NCBI GenBank assembly: GCA_949752795.1
Contig: OX457061.1
Coordinates: forward strand, 121,168,152 to 121,232,151
Source: Hyperoodon ampullatus
Taxonomy: Eukaryota; Chordata; Mammalia; Artiodactyla; Ziphiidae
Length of the DNA stretch: 64,000 bases
Direction: 5' to 3'
Positions 10,731-20,388 of the stretch are shown here, in pieces. A program made the position numbers and the translations under genes. Under the pieces are notes generated by a model, which was not told where the DNA came from, did no database searches, and was given only the letters and a program-made list of their open reading frames with translations. The stretch's first letter is position 1, and the number at the start of each line of letters is the position of its first letter.

Positions 10731-11150
10731 AAGAGTTATTAGACGAAGGGAAGGGTAAAATTAAGGCACAGAGTTTTCCCAATTAGATAGTTCAAAATTA
10801 GTTGTAATAAATGCCTAAGGAATGTCACAAGCAGACAAAGCAGTGACCTTGAAATTATATGATTCCCATCAGAGATTGAACGTGGCTTTGTGTTTAATTC
10901 TAGGAACTACATAATTGAAACATCAACCAATGCTTCCTCTTTTTAAGAAACAGATCCCAGTGGCTAAGCTCAACCAACGGTGAGGATTAAGGGTAGCTCA
11001 CAGGGATTGAGCCCAGGCACTAGACGGGTCTGGAGGTGAGACATGTGTTGACAGTGATAATGCCAGGAAGTACAAGGCTGCCACCCCCGTGAGCTTATGT
11101 CAGATATGCTTTCAGCAACTTAAAGACGTTTCCTTCTATCTCTATCTGAT
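10731..11150. other. No feature recognised
   Basis: Nothing recognisable as a gene or repeat between the two old L1 blocks. Confidence 0.5.
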
Positions 11151-11415
11151 TAAGGATTTTGTTAAAGGGACGTATGCTGAGTTCTATCAATTGCTATTTC
11201 AGTGTATATTGAGATGATCAGAGATTTCTCCCCTTTAATTTGTTGATATTCATTTTTTAATAGTTGTCTTAATAAACTGCGGTCTTGTGTATCTAGGACA
11301 AACTCTTGGTTACAGCACACTAGGCTTTCAATACAGAGAGTTGATGGCTCACTTTGCTAATGTTTATTTAGGAGTTTTGCCCTTATTTTAATTGCCAAAT
11401 TAATCATTTCTTTCT
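11150..11415 (-). mobile_element. Old L1 ORF2 fragment
   Basis: TCTCCCCTTTAATTTGTTGATATTCATTTTTTAATAG resembles the antisense of the L1 RT region (TTTGTTAATGTGGTGTATCACATTGATTG). It is strongly diverged. Confidence 0.5.
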
Positions 11416-11454
11416 TCTTTGTGTGCTATCCTTTCGGATATCCTTTGTGTGCTT

Positions 11455-11865
11455 TTCTTTTAAAAAATTTTTTAAATTGGGTTAAAATACACATAACATA
11501 AAATTTAACCATCTTAACCATTTTTTAAAAGTATACAGTTCAGTGGTATTAAGTACATTCACATTGTTGTGAAGACATCTCCATAACTCTTTTCATCATG
11601 TAGATTTGAAATGGAGGTGAAACTCTACACCTATTAAAGAATAACTCCTTGTTCTCCTCCACCTCCAGTCCTGGCAATCACCATTACACTTGCTGTCTTT
11701 ATGATTTTGACTGTTCTAAGTAACTCACATAGTATAGGTATATAAAATATATTATAATACAGGTATGTAAAATATATCTATCTCCCTGATGATACTATGT
11801 AAAAAAGATTTTGTTCTTCATTTGACTTGTTCTTTAAAATGTTATATAATTCAGTGTAACAAGAT
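11455..11865 (-). mobile_element. L1M-type 3' UTR fragment
   Basis: TTGGGTTAAAATACACATAACATAAAATTTAACCATCTTAACC, TATACAGTTCAGTGGTATTAAGTACATTCACATTGTTGTG and CCTGGCAATCACCATTACAC are the antisense of a characteristic old L1 3'UTR. It is non-coding. Confidence 0.85.
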
Positions 11866-12300
11866 GGCTTTGCTAACAAAATATTATGCTCATCTCTTGT
11901 AAAATTTTCTGTATACATGAATCAACAAAATCAACCTTAAATCTGAAAAAAAAATATGTTCTACAAATATAAGCACTATACAATAACTTAAATTCAGTTT
12001 TAGTTATGTTTTCTCTTCCCGAGTTTACTTAATCTAAATAAAAAACAAAGTTTCCATTTACTTAATTAATATAAACAACACTTGTTACTCGTTTTCTTAA
12101 ACGTTTAATTTTCTGCAAATGTAACAAAAGTTTGAAATTTAGGAATGTTGAAATTTTAACTACTTTTATATCCTACAGTATTTAACTCACATTTTTACCT
12201 AACACATTATGCTTGCATCGTAAATATTTTAAAACCATTCTTCCATATGGGTACTTCTATTTAATCTTCTCTGCCTGTCCAGTAACGGTTTGGGACTTGA
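11866..12300. other. AT-rich sequence, nothing recognised
   Basis: Very AT-rich; no gene or named repeat recognised. Confidence 0.5.
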
Positions 12301-12730
12301 CAGTATATGTCTCCTTGCTATCTATTAAAAAAAATTGCCATTGAATTTTGCTTGGGGCTCATAATTAGACTATAATCCCACCCCTTCCATGCAGGGCGGC
12401 AAGGCCATGCCACTGAGTTCCAGACGGGGAATGAGAACAGAAGTGATGGGTATCCCTTCCAGGGCTGGCCCATAAGAAGCTTCTGTGTATATTCCTCCAT
12501 GTTCTTTGTTCCTTCTATTTAGTGGGATAAAGATGACCTCTGTTACATTGGAAGCCACATGCTGAAGACGGCAAAGTCTCTGTCAGCCGGCTTATGGAAT
12601 GACCACGTGGAGGTAGACTCAAACTGCCAGAAACACCTTTCCTAGACTGTTCATGTCAACATGAGATTGGTGAGATTTTGCAGCATGTTTATTACTCTGT
12701 ATTACTATAACTAGTGTTACCAATTAATGC
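12301..12730 (+). mobile_element. Possible very old LTR-like repeat
   Basis: The series ATGGAATGACCACGTGGAGGTAGAC, TGAGATTGGTGAGATTTTG, GCATGTTTATTACTCTGTATTACTATAACTAGTGTTACC loosely follows the 3' part of a mammalian LTR-like repeat (CTGAATGACTGCGTGGAGC..., GAGATTTGGGGGTT..., TTACTGCAGCATAACC). The assignment is tentative. Confidence 0.35.
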
Positions 12731-13592
12731 CTCAATTCATTATTTGAGGTGAGACAAAAGGAGACAGTAGAATAAGGGTGAGTACAACAGAGTATTTAAG
12801 AATGAGGCCCCCCCCGGCCCCCCCCACTGTTATAACCTCTGTACTTACTATGAGAGGGGTACAAGTTTGGCTCCAAGGTGACTAGCAATGATGAGACTAA
12901 GGAATTATGGCTAGTAACCAAATCACAGTATAAGAAAATAAATGCAAGCAATTTCACAAGATGAAATATCAAGTATGATTCTGCAGGAATTTCTCTTGCC
13001 ATTCAACCTAAAGAAGTAATTGTGTAAAAGGGTTTCCTAAAACCTTTGGGACAGTAATCTTACAGGGTTTCAAAGACTGTTTTAAATAATAATCCCCAAT
13101 ATATGGTGATGTCATTATACTAGAGCTCTTGGAGCATGGTAGTACTTTGTATAGTATGGAATAAATGTATAGAGCTTAGTGTTTGAAAACACAGGTGTTT
13201 TCAAAAATTGGCATAGATAATTTTTTAAGTTAGAATGTATCTAATCTTCAAAATGAATGTTAAGGAGGCCAACATGACATTTCCACAGTGATGGAATCCT
13301 GAAACAAATAGAGTATAGGTGTGACCATCAATTCCATATCCCTAGGATCAAGGCAAAATTTTAAACATTTATCCAGTAGTTCAGTGTGAACCAGTCCCTA
13401 TTATTTTTGTATCCTGAAATCAGAAATTTTTTACCTGAGTCAAAGATTACACCTGGCAGACTACACCTGCCTTAACAGTCAGCTTCATCCACTCGTAGTG
13501 GATTTTGCCTCACAGAAAGCCACCATTACAGTTTCTTTTTCTTCTTTCTTTCTTTTTTTTTATAATGTTGCTTTATTGTTTCTTTGGCTTAA
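12731..13592. other. No gene; contains a duplicated C8 tract
   Basis: 12806-12825 is GGCCCCCCCC twice in a row (two C8 runs). Otherwise no repeat or gene is recognised. Confidence 0.6.
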
Positions 13593-13728
13593 AAAAATTT
13601 TTTTTGTTTATTTATTTTTGGCCACTCCACGCAGCTTTTGGGATCTTAGCTCCCCAACCAGGGATCAAACCCGTGCCCCCAGCATTGGAAGCACAGAGTC
13701 TTAACCACTGGACTGCCAGGGAGCTCCT
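13593..13728 (-). mobile_element. CHR-type SINE, short/old copy
   Basis: Plus strand shows TTTATTTATTTTTGGCCACTCCACGC, TTAGCTCCCCAACCAGGGATC, AACCCGTGCCCCCAGCATTGG, and ends CTTAACCACTGGACTGCCAGGGAG. This is the reverse of a CHR/Bov-tA-like tRNA-derived SINE and is diverged relative to the short-type copies. Confidence 0.85.
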
Positions 13729-13956
13729 ATATTTTCTTTTTCGTCTCCCAAGATTAAAAAAAAAAAGTCAAGCACTGTATACAGATATACAACGGGCTAC
13801 ACCAAGTAACAAATGAAAAATGTAACTCGAAATTATGTATGCACACTGACAGTAAGTGCAGTGGTATATTCTACACAGAATGATGCTAGAGGGCTTACAA
13901 ACAGTTGATGTCAGTGGTTTCCAAGGAACTTACTTGATCAGACCTTTAGAGGCCCT

Positions 13957-14187
13957 AGAAACCTTTTTTTTTTTTTTTTTTTTTTGCGATACGCGGGCCT
14001 CTCACTGTTGTGGCCTCTCCCGTTGCGGAGCACAGGCTCCGGACGTGCAGGCCCAGCGGCCATGGCTCACGGCCCAGCCGCTCCGTGGCATGTGGGATCT
14101 TCCCGTACCGGGGCACGAACCCGTGTCCCTTACATCGGCAGGCGGACTCTCAACCACTGCGCCACCAGGGAAGCCCCAGAAACCTTT
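13957..14187 (+). repeat. Target-site duplication of the 13.97 kb SINE
   Basis: AGAAACCTTT precedes the poly(T) at 13957-13966 and recurs at 14178-14187 right after the SINE head. Confidence 0.85.
13967..14177 (-). mobile_element. Short-type cetacean SINE (CD/CDO-like)
   Basis: Long poly(T) (minus-strand poly(A)), GCGATACGCGGGCCTCTCACTG, CGGAGCACAGGCTCCGGACG, and CACTGCGCCACCAGGGAAGCCC at the right end. B-box region is GGTTCGTGCCC. A well-preserved copy; the overlapping frames at 13856-14272 come from it. Confidence 0.95.
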
Positions 14188-15970
14188 ATTTTTAACAAGG
14201 GCCCCAGATGATTGTAGGTTTCGATCAAAAGTGTGGTTTGGCAATTCACTTTTAACCTTCATTGTGTGTTAGATTACATATATAATAAAATTAAATTACA
14301 AATCATGTAGTTGAACAAAAAGTAATTTTCTTATATAAGCTATTAATTGATACTTTAATATAATATGGCTCTTAAAATGAAATCATGTTGGTAGTTATAT
14401 TCCTAAAGTTAAGGATGCTAATAAAAAAGCCATACAGCAAAGAAACATTGACAGCAAATCAAAATACAAATGATGTTCCTCTGAATTCCATGTTTCATCC
14501 AGCATCAAAACCCACCAATCTTTTAGTCCTTCTCTTTACATTATTCTGTATCCACATGCTCTGCATCTGATTGCATCCCTGGATTTTATTTTATTTTCTG
14601 TGACATATTTTCTACAGATGTGTATCATTGTCTGTTGCTTTGGGGGTTGAATGTCCTTCTGGATGTCCACTGTTAGTCTCCATGTAGCATGGAGAAACTT
14701 CTTGCTCTGCACTTCCAAACAGATTCTGGCTCGCCGCTTTGTCGCTAAGATATTTTATTTTTGTCAATATTGCAAAATTATCTGCCCACCACCTTTCTCA
14801 TACAAATACAATTCCAGACATTCTCTCCATGACTTTTCTTATATTAATGCAATTCCACACAATAAAGAATACAAAAATAAATCATGTATTTCAGTATAAT
14901 GTTGAACATCCAGTGAAATTCTCTGGTTTTGTTTATGTTTCTTGTAGACTTACTCTAAATAATGGATGCAGAGACATTTGTATTTAAATGATTTTTACAT
15001 GCTGATAAAATCCCATGACTTTTGGACATTGAGGTAATGAAAAAACCCTAAATCAGATACTACTCTGTGTGGAGTCTATAAAAGTAACTTATGGAGCAGC
15101 ATATAGTTCAGAGCAGACAAAAAAAAAAAAAATCCTTTTCTTTTTAATGTCATTTGGCTAGTTGGTAAGGAAACTGGTTTAACATTATTTATTTATTTTC
15201 CTTTATCTCATCAATTCTGATTTTCTACAGTAAGTTAACACTATCAATTCTTTGTGTTTTCTAAAGACTGCCTACCTTTCTGTAGACACACAACGAAGTC
15301 AGTTATTTGTGTATTTGGTTACAGTAGACTGTTTAAGTTGAAATAAACATTTGCATTGTGACAGTTTCTGTTTTTTTTCTCTTGATGTTGAACAATTTTG
15401 ACTGCTTTTAAAGGGCATACAGCCCTAGCTGTCTTCATTTCTGCTGTGTCAAAATCATTGCTGTCAGGGATAGGTCATCAGTGCATTTCATGTGCTGGAA
15501 TGGTTTGTTCTGCAGGTTTGGTACTATGTGGGACACAGACTTGGAGTTCTAATTCTGACAAAAACTATGTGCTATGAACATCCAGACCCAGAAAGGACAA
15601 AATGTGACTTGGCGTCTGGTAACGTGCTGAAAAACAGCATTCACACATTTGTATCTTATATCAAACACTGAAAAGATGGCTTTTGATATCACTTAAAATG
15701 ACTGAAATTGAAAATATGTTTAATATTATTAAATGATTAAAAACTTTATTCTTTAAACTCAGGTAGGTGGTAGCCTCCAGTTAAGATGATACTTCTAATG
15801 TTTGAAATTACCTTTTGACACATGTCACATTTATATAATCTAATCCCTTTTTACAGGAAATAGAATACTAAGCAAGAATTTTAGCTGTCAGCAAAAAATT
15901 TCACTATGATACTTGTATTTCTAGGAGTAAAAGAAGATGTAAGAATAATAAATCAAGAATATTCCCATAA
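14188..15970. other. Unique AT-rich region, no gene recognised
   Basis: Frames at 14385-14570, 14651-14899 and 14739-14987 are short and featureless. There is a 14-base A run near 15120. No repeat family is confidently recognised. Confidence 0.5.
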
Positions 15971-15980
15971 GGGAGGCCTT

Positions 15981-15990
15981 CAAGATGGCG
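15981..15990 (+). promoter_or_regulatory. YY1-type site at L1 5' end
   Basis: CAAGATGGCG at the very start of the L1 matches the YY1 core known to position transcription start in human L1 5'UTRs. The equivalent position in the full-length copy (47350-47359, minus strand AAAATGGCAG) has lost the consensus. Confidence 0.55.
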
Positions 15991-17448
15991 TAAGAGTAAG
16001 ACGTGGAGATCGCCTTCCTCCCCACAAATACATCTGAAATTCATCTACACGTGGAACAGCTCCTACAGAACACCTACTGAACGCTGGCAGAAGACCTCAG
16101 ACCTCCCAAAAGGCAAGAAACTCCCCACGTACCTGGGTAGGGCAAAAGAAAAAAGAATAAACAGAGACAAAAGAATAGGGACGGGACCTGCACCAGTGGG
16201 AGGGAGCCGTGAAGGAGGAAAGGTGTCCACACACTAGGAGCCCCTTCGCGGGCGGAGACGGCGGGTGGCCGGAGGGGGGAAGCTTCGGAGCCGCGGAGGA
16301 GAGCACAGCCACAGGGGTGCGGAGGGCAGAGCGGAGAGATTCCCGCACAGAGGATCGGTGCCGACCAGCACTCACCAGCCCGAGAGCTGGTGAGGTCAGA
16401 TCCTAGGGAGAGGACTGGGGTTGGCGGCGTGAACACAGCCTGAAGGGGTTAGTGTGCCACGGCTGGCCGGGAGGGAGTCCGGGAAAAGTCTGGACCTGCC
16501 AAAGAGGCAAGAGAACATTGTTTCGGGGTGAGTAAGGAGAGGGGATTCAGAGCACCGCCTAAACGAGCTCCAGAGACGGGCGCGAGCCGCGGCTAACAGC
16601 ACGGACCCCAGAGACGGGCATAAGACGCTAAGGCTGCTGCTGCAGCCACCAAGAAACCTGTGTGCAAGCACAGGTCATCATCCACACCTCCGCTCCCGGG
16701 AGCCTGTGCAGCCCGCCACTGCCAGAGCCCTGTGATCCAGGGACAGCTTCCCCGGGAGAACACATGGCGCACCTCAGGCTGGTGCAACTTCATGCCAGCC
16801 TCTGCCACCGCAGGCTCTCCCCACATTCCAATTATAACTACCATACCCCTCCCTCCCCCTGGCCTGAGTGAGACAGAGTCCCGAATCAGCTGCTACTTTA
16901 ACCACGTCCTGTCTGGGCGGGGAACAGATGCCCTCAGGTGAACTACAAGCAGAGACAGGGCCAAATCCAAAGCTAAACCCCAGGAGCTGTGCAAACAAAG
17001 AAGAGAAAGGGAAATCTCTCCCAGCAGCCTCAGGAGCAGCGGATTATGAGCCTTGAAAACAAGTGGGGCTTAGGGAGAGAGCCAGAGAGCTATAGGAAAT
17101 TGAGACTTTTCTTGTATGGGCTCATGCACAAACTCACTTGCTCTGAGTCCCAGCTCAGAGGCAGCAGATGGAAAAGAACCTGGCATTCTAGCCAGGCTGC
17201 CAGGACCACCCTAGCATGCCCCCTGGCCCACAGCTGGCTCTAGCTCCAGCCCTTCTGCCAAGGTGGCGGCCCCTGGCGGGCCCCAGGAAAAGTCCTGGCC
17301 CATGTCAGGCTCCAGCTCCAGCCCTGTTGCCCAAACCACTGGGCATATGCAGTCTACATATGGGTGCACCTGCACAAGGCCATACCTTCAAGACTGGGAG
17401 AGGCAGCTGTATTGCCTAATTCATAGAAGCAGACACAGAAAGTCAAAC

Positions 17449-17549
17449 AAAATGAGAAGACAAAGGAATCTGTGCCAAAGAAAGAACAATGAAACCCCAG
17501 GGAAAAACCTTAAGAAAATGGAGATAAGTAATTATCTGATAAAGAGTTA
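17449..17549 (+). pseudogene. L1 ORF1 remnant (N-terminus)
   Basis: ATG at 17449 starts MRRQRNLCQRKNNETPGK, closely resembling the MRRQKNTQQMKKQ start of the ORF1 remnant at 45364 on the other strand. A TAA in the LIKS* context closes the frame after about 33 codons. Diverged ORF1-like sequence continues to ~17708. ORF1p is the L1 RNA-binding chaperone (coiled coil, RRM, C-terminal domain); none of those domains is complete here. It is non-functional. Confidence 0.7.
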
Positions 17550-17708
17550 AAAGCAATGGTCATGAAGATGCTCACTGAACTTGGGAGAACAATGGAGGAA
17601 CACAGTGAGAACATCAGCAAAGAGTAACTATTAAAAAGAACCAATCAGAGCTGACACATGGAATAACTGAAATGGGAAATACACAAGAAGGAATGGACAG
17701 TAGATTTG

Positions 17709-17968
17709 TGGGCCTTCAATTCACTCATATAAATGGACTGAGACTTTGAGGCATAGAACAAGTGACTGGGCAGTGAATGAACTGGGAAACAAAGCAATAA
17801 ACCAAACATGAATACAGACCACAAACCAATGAGTCCAGAGCCAAGGCAGTGAAATGGCTTGTTGTTTAAAGAGGAAGCTGAAGCTTCCACATGACATGGT
17901 TTTTATTCTGGGTGGCCTCCCTGCCATTCCTATACAATAATATGTATATTGTCTGAATAGATTAAAAC
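17709..17968. other. Short unassigned stretch
   Basis: Between the cut L1 and the next SINE. No family recognised. Confidence 0.4.
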
Positions 17969-18325
17969 AAACCTGGTGAGGGCTTCCCTGGTGGCGCAGT
18001 GGTTAGGAATCCGCCTGCCAGTGCAGGGGACACGGGTTCGAGCCCTGGTCTGGGAAGATCCCACATGCCGTGGAGCAACTAAGCCTGTGCGCCACAACTA
18101 CTGAGCCTGCGCTCTAGAGCCCGCCAGCCACAACTATTTTGCCTGCGTGCCACAACTACTGAAGCCCACATGCCTAGAGCCAGTGCTCCACAAGAGAAGC
18201 CACCATAATGAGAAGCCCAAGTACCACAACAAAGAGTAGCCCCCGCTCACCGCAACTTAGAGCAAAGCCCGTGCATAGCAACGAAGACACAACCCAGCCA
18301 AAAAAAAAAAAAAAAACCTCGTGAA
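17969..18325 (+). repeat. Target-site duplication of the 17.98 kb SINE
   Basis: AACCTGGTGA at 17969-17978 and AACCTCGTGA at 18316-18325 flank the SINE, with one difference. Confidence 0.75.
17980..18317 (+). mobile_element. Long CHR-1-type SINE, full length
   Basis: GGGCTTCCCTGGTGGCGCAGTGG head, GGGTTCGAGCCCTGG B box, GGGAAGATCCCACATGCCG, then ACAACTACTGAGCCTGCG and related repeats, CGCAACTTAGAGCAAAGCCC and a poly(A) tail. This is the undeleted CHR-1 architecture. Confidence 0.95.
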
Positions 18326-18505
18326 ATAGAATTCACAGTCATAAAGTATAAGAATAGCTGAGGCTATTTTCCTGGATGAACACTATACTGTAAGTGAGTT
18401 TTCAGTGAGGGAAAATGTTTTTTGGCAAAAGAGCAGGTAGAGAGCAAGAAAAAATGCTTTATGTAAAAATAAAATACTGCTTCATTGTATAGTTTTTTTT
18501 TGAAC

Positions 18506-18634
18506 CATGGGTTCAAGCCCTGGTCCAGGAAAATCCCACATGCCACAGAGCAACTAAGCCCCCTCTCACCGCAACTAGAGAAAGCCCACACGCAGCAACG
18601 AAGACCCAATGTGACCAAAAATAAAATTAAAAAT
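18506..18634 (+). mobile_element. Internally deleted CHR SINE fragment
   Basis: Starts within the tRNA-like part (GGGTTCAAGCCCTGGTCC), passes through ATCCCACATGCC and GAGCAACTAAGCC, then jumps directly to CTCACCGCAACTAGAGAAAGCCC and ends CCAAAAATAAAATTAAAA. The head and the middle units are missing. Confidence 0.85.
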
Positions 18635-18652
18635 ATATATATATATATATAA
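18635..18652. repeat. (TA)n microsatellite at SINE tail
   Basis: A run of about nine TA units directly follows the A-rich SINE tail; such tails often seed microsatellites. Confidence 0.85.
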
Positions 18653-19526
18653 TGAGAAGTGGTAGGTAACACATGGTCATGCTCTCACAGTCACCATGAG
18701 AAAATGATATTCTTGTTAAAATAATGAGGAGAAAAGAGAAGACTCTTCTCCATGAGATACATCTTTTTTTCCCCCCAACTCCTTTCGCTTTCACATAATG
18801 AGAAGAGACAGAGAATGGCTTATTTTGTTTAAATTTGCCATTGCAGCTACTTCCAAGCAATACAAATACAATTTTTCTCTCTTATACTCAAATCCTTTAG
18901 AGGCTCTGGAAAAACTCTAGGACATTTAAAATGGATTTTATTCTACCCTTTTTGATTTTTCTGTCTTTATGTCTGCACACACACAGTGGTTAAACAAGCA
19001 AGCAAATTAAAAAATAAAACAAAACTAGTTGAATTTAGCAAAACAGCACATTATTTTGTAAACAGGTTAACAAATGGATAAAAAATTATGTATCGACTGC
19101 TTAAATTCAAACTTTTGGGCAAGTTTTCATCATTTTTGTATAAAAATAATTATGCATATTGGATCACTAATTGAGCAAGAAAAATGTCAGAAAGTTCTAA
19201 GAAATATCTAAAAACAATGATTTCCTGTGATCCAAGGATTTATGTTTATTTGGGAAAGTAAAAAAAAAGAAAATCAAGGAACTCCACTGAATCTCAAAAA
19301 AAAAGAACATTTTGAGTATACTCTATCTTGAAATAGTTTTGATCTTTCCTCCCATTTTGAATTGGGAGACAGGGAAGCAGAGTCAAATCTGCAGCACAGT
19401 CATGGCCATGATACTGAACCTACAGTTGTGTTTCTCCAAAGTCAGGAGTGTCACCAAGGCTAGAGCTGACACTAATAGCTATTCTTGAGAATTTCTGTTC
19501 GCCTGTTCTAATTTGTATAGGGTCTG
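18653..19526. other. AT-rich unique region
   Basis: No gene or named repeat recognised. Confidence 0.5.
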
Positions 19527-19848
19527 TGTTATAGACAGAATGTGTTCCCCCCAAACTCATATGTTGAAGCTCTAAAGCCCGATGCGACTGTGTTTGGAGA
19601 TAGGGCTTGTGAGGAGGTGATACATTTAAATGAGGTCATAGGGTGTGCTCTAATCCACTGCCATATGAGGGCACACTAGGGAGATAGATGGCTGTCCTCA
19701 AGGTAGCAAAGGAGCTCTCACCAGGAACTGCATTGGTCAACATCTTGATCTTGAACCTACCAGCTTCCAGAACTTCGAAAAAATAAATTTCTGTTGTTTA
19801 AGCTACCCAGTCTATGGTATTTTGTTATGACAGCCTGAGCAGACAAAG
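19527..19848 (+). mobile_element. MaLR-type (MLT1/MST-like) LTR
   Basis: Sense LTR: TGTTATAGACAGAATGTGTTCCCCCC, CATATGTTGAAGCTCTAA, TTTGGAGATAGGG, ATCTTGATCTTGAAC, CCAGAACTTCG, AATAAATTTCTGTTG, TTTAAGCTACCCAGTCTATGG, TTTTGTTATGACAGCCTGAGCAGAC. It includes the usual AATAAA. It is an old solo LTR with an internally shortened middle. Confidence 0.85.
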
Positions 19849-20205
19849 GCAACCTGGAAATTAAAATATCAAACTCTATTCAAAAATCAAGTTGCATACA
19901 CATATATTGTCAAGTATGGTAGGTTGCCTTAGGATGGGAGAGTTCAATCTCTGAGGCTGGGTTTCAGGGCCCCCATTAGGAGAGTCACTGGAGGAAGTTT
20001 ATAAAGTTCAGGCTCAGGCACTGACTTAGATCACATATGAGAATTCTGGATAGCTAGCAGAAATGTTTTTTTAAAATGAGATCTAGCAAGGGAGTTGTTT
20101 GCTTATATAAGCTTCTAGAGTCTAGAAACTGCTGAGTTGCAGATATTAATGTAGAAATGACTTATTCATGAAAAACAAATATGCTAGAGGCCAGCTAAAC
20201 TGTGG
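19849..20205. other. No feature recognised
   Basis: No recognised gene or repeat. Confidence 0.5.
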
Positions 20206-20388
20206 CTCAAACTGTGGCTCTTTCATGTATTTTTTATAAGACATTGGTGAAGGTATTAGAATTTTCTAGACCTCATTTTCCTTATCTATAAAATGGGGAC
20301 AATACCTATGATTATTGTGATAATTACATGAATTCATGCTTATAATATGCTTAGTACCATGTCTGGCACTAATAAATTCTATATGTAA
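20206..20388 (+). mobile_element. MIR SINE
   Basis: Sense MIR blocks: CTAGACCTCATTTTCCTTATCTATAAAATGGGGACAATACC, GATTATTGTGATAATTACATGAATTCATG and TTAGTACCATGTCTGGCACTAATAAATT. It is ancient and non-functional. Confidence 0.8.

Larger units (their letters stand above)
15971..17708 (+). mobile_element. L1 5' end (5'UTR and start of ORF1), 3' part missing
   Basis: Opens GGGAGGCCTTCAAGATGGCG then AAGAGTAAGACGTGGAGATCGCC and continues through a CpG-containing 5'UTR that matches, in order, the 5'UTR of the full-length minus-strand L1 at 45.4-47.4 kb (TGCACCAGTGGGAGGGAGC, GAAGCTTCGGAGCCGCGGAG, CCAGCCTCTGC, CCCAGCAGCCTCAGGAGCAG). From ~17046 the two elements diverge completely. An ORF1 start (MRRQRNLCQRKN...) follows at 17449, soon closed by stops. 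The ORF1-like sequence fades at ~17708 with no ORF2, 3'UTR or poly(A), so the element was cut by a later event. Confidence 0.85.

Noticed and set aside
17980..18060. tRNA-like head with A and B boxes
   Set aside because: It is the tRNA-derived head of a SINE. It continues into the SINE body and has no cloverleaf of a working tRNA gene; the same applies to all other SINE heads here.
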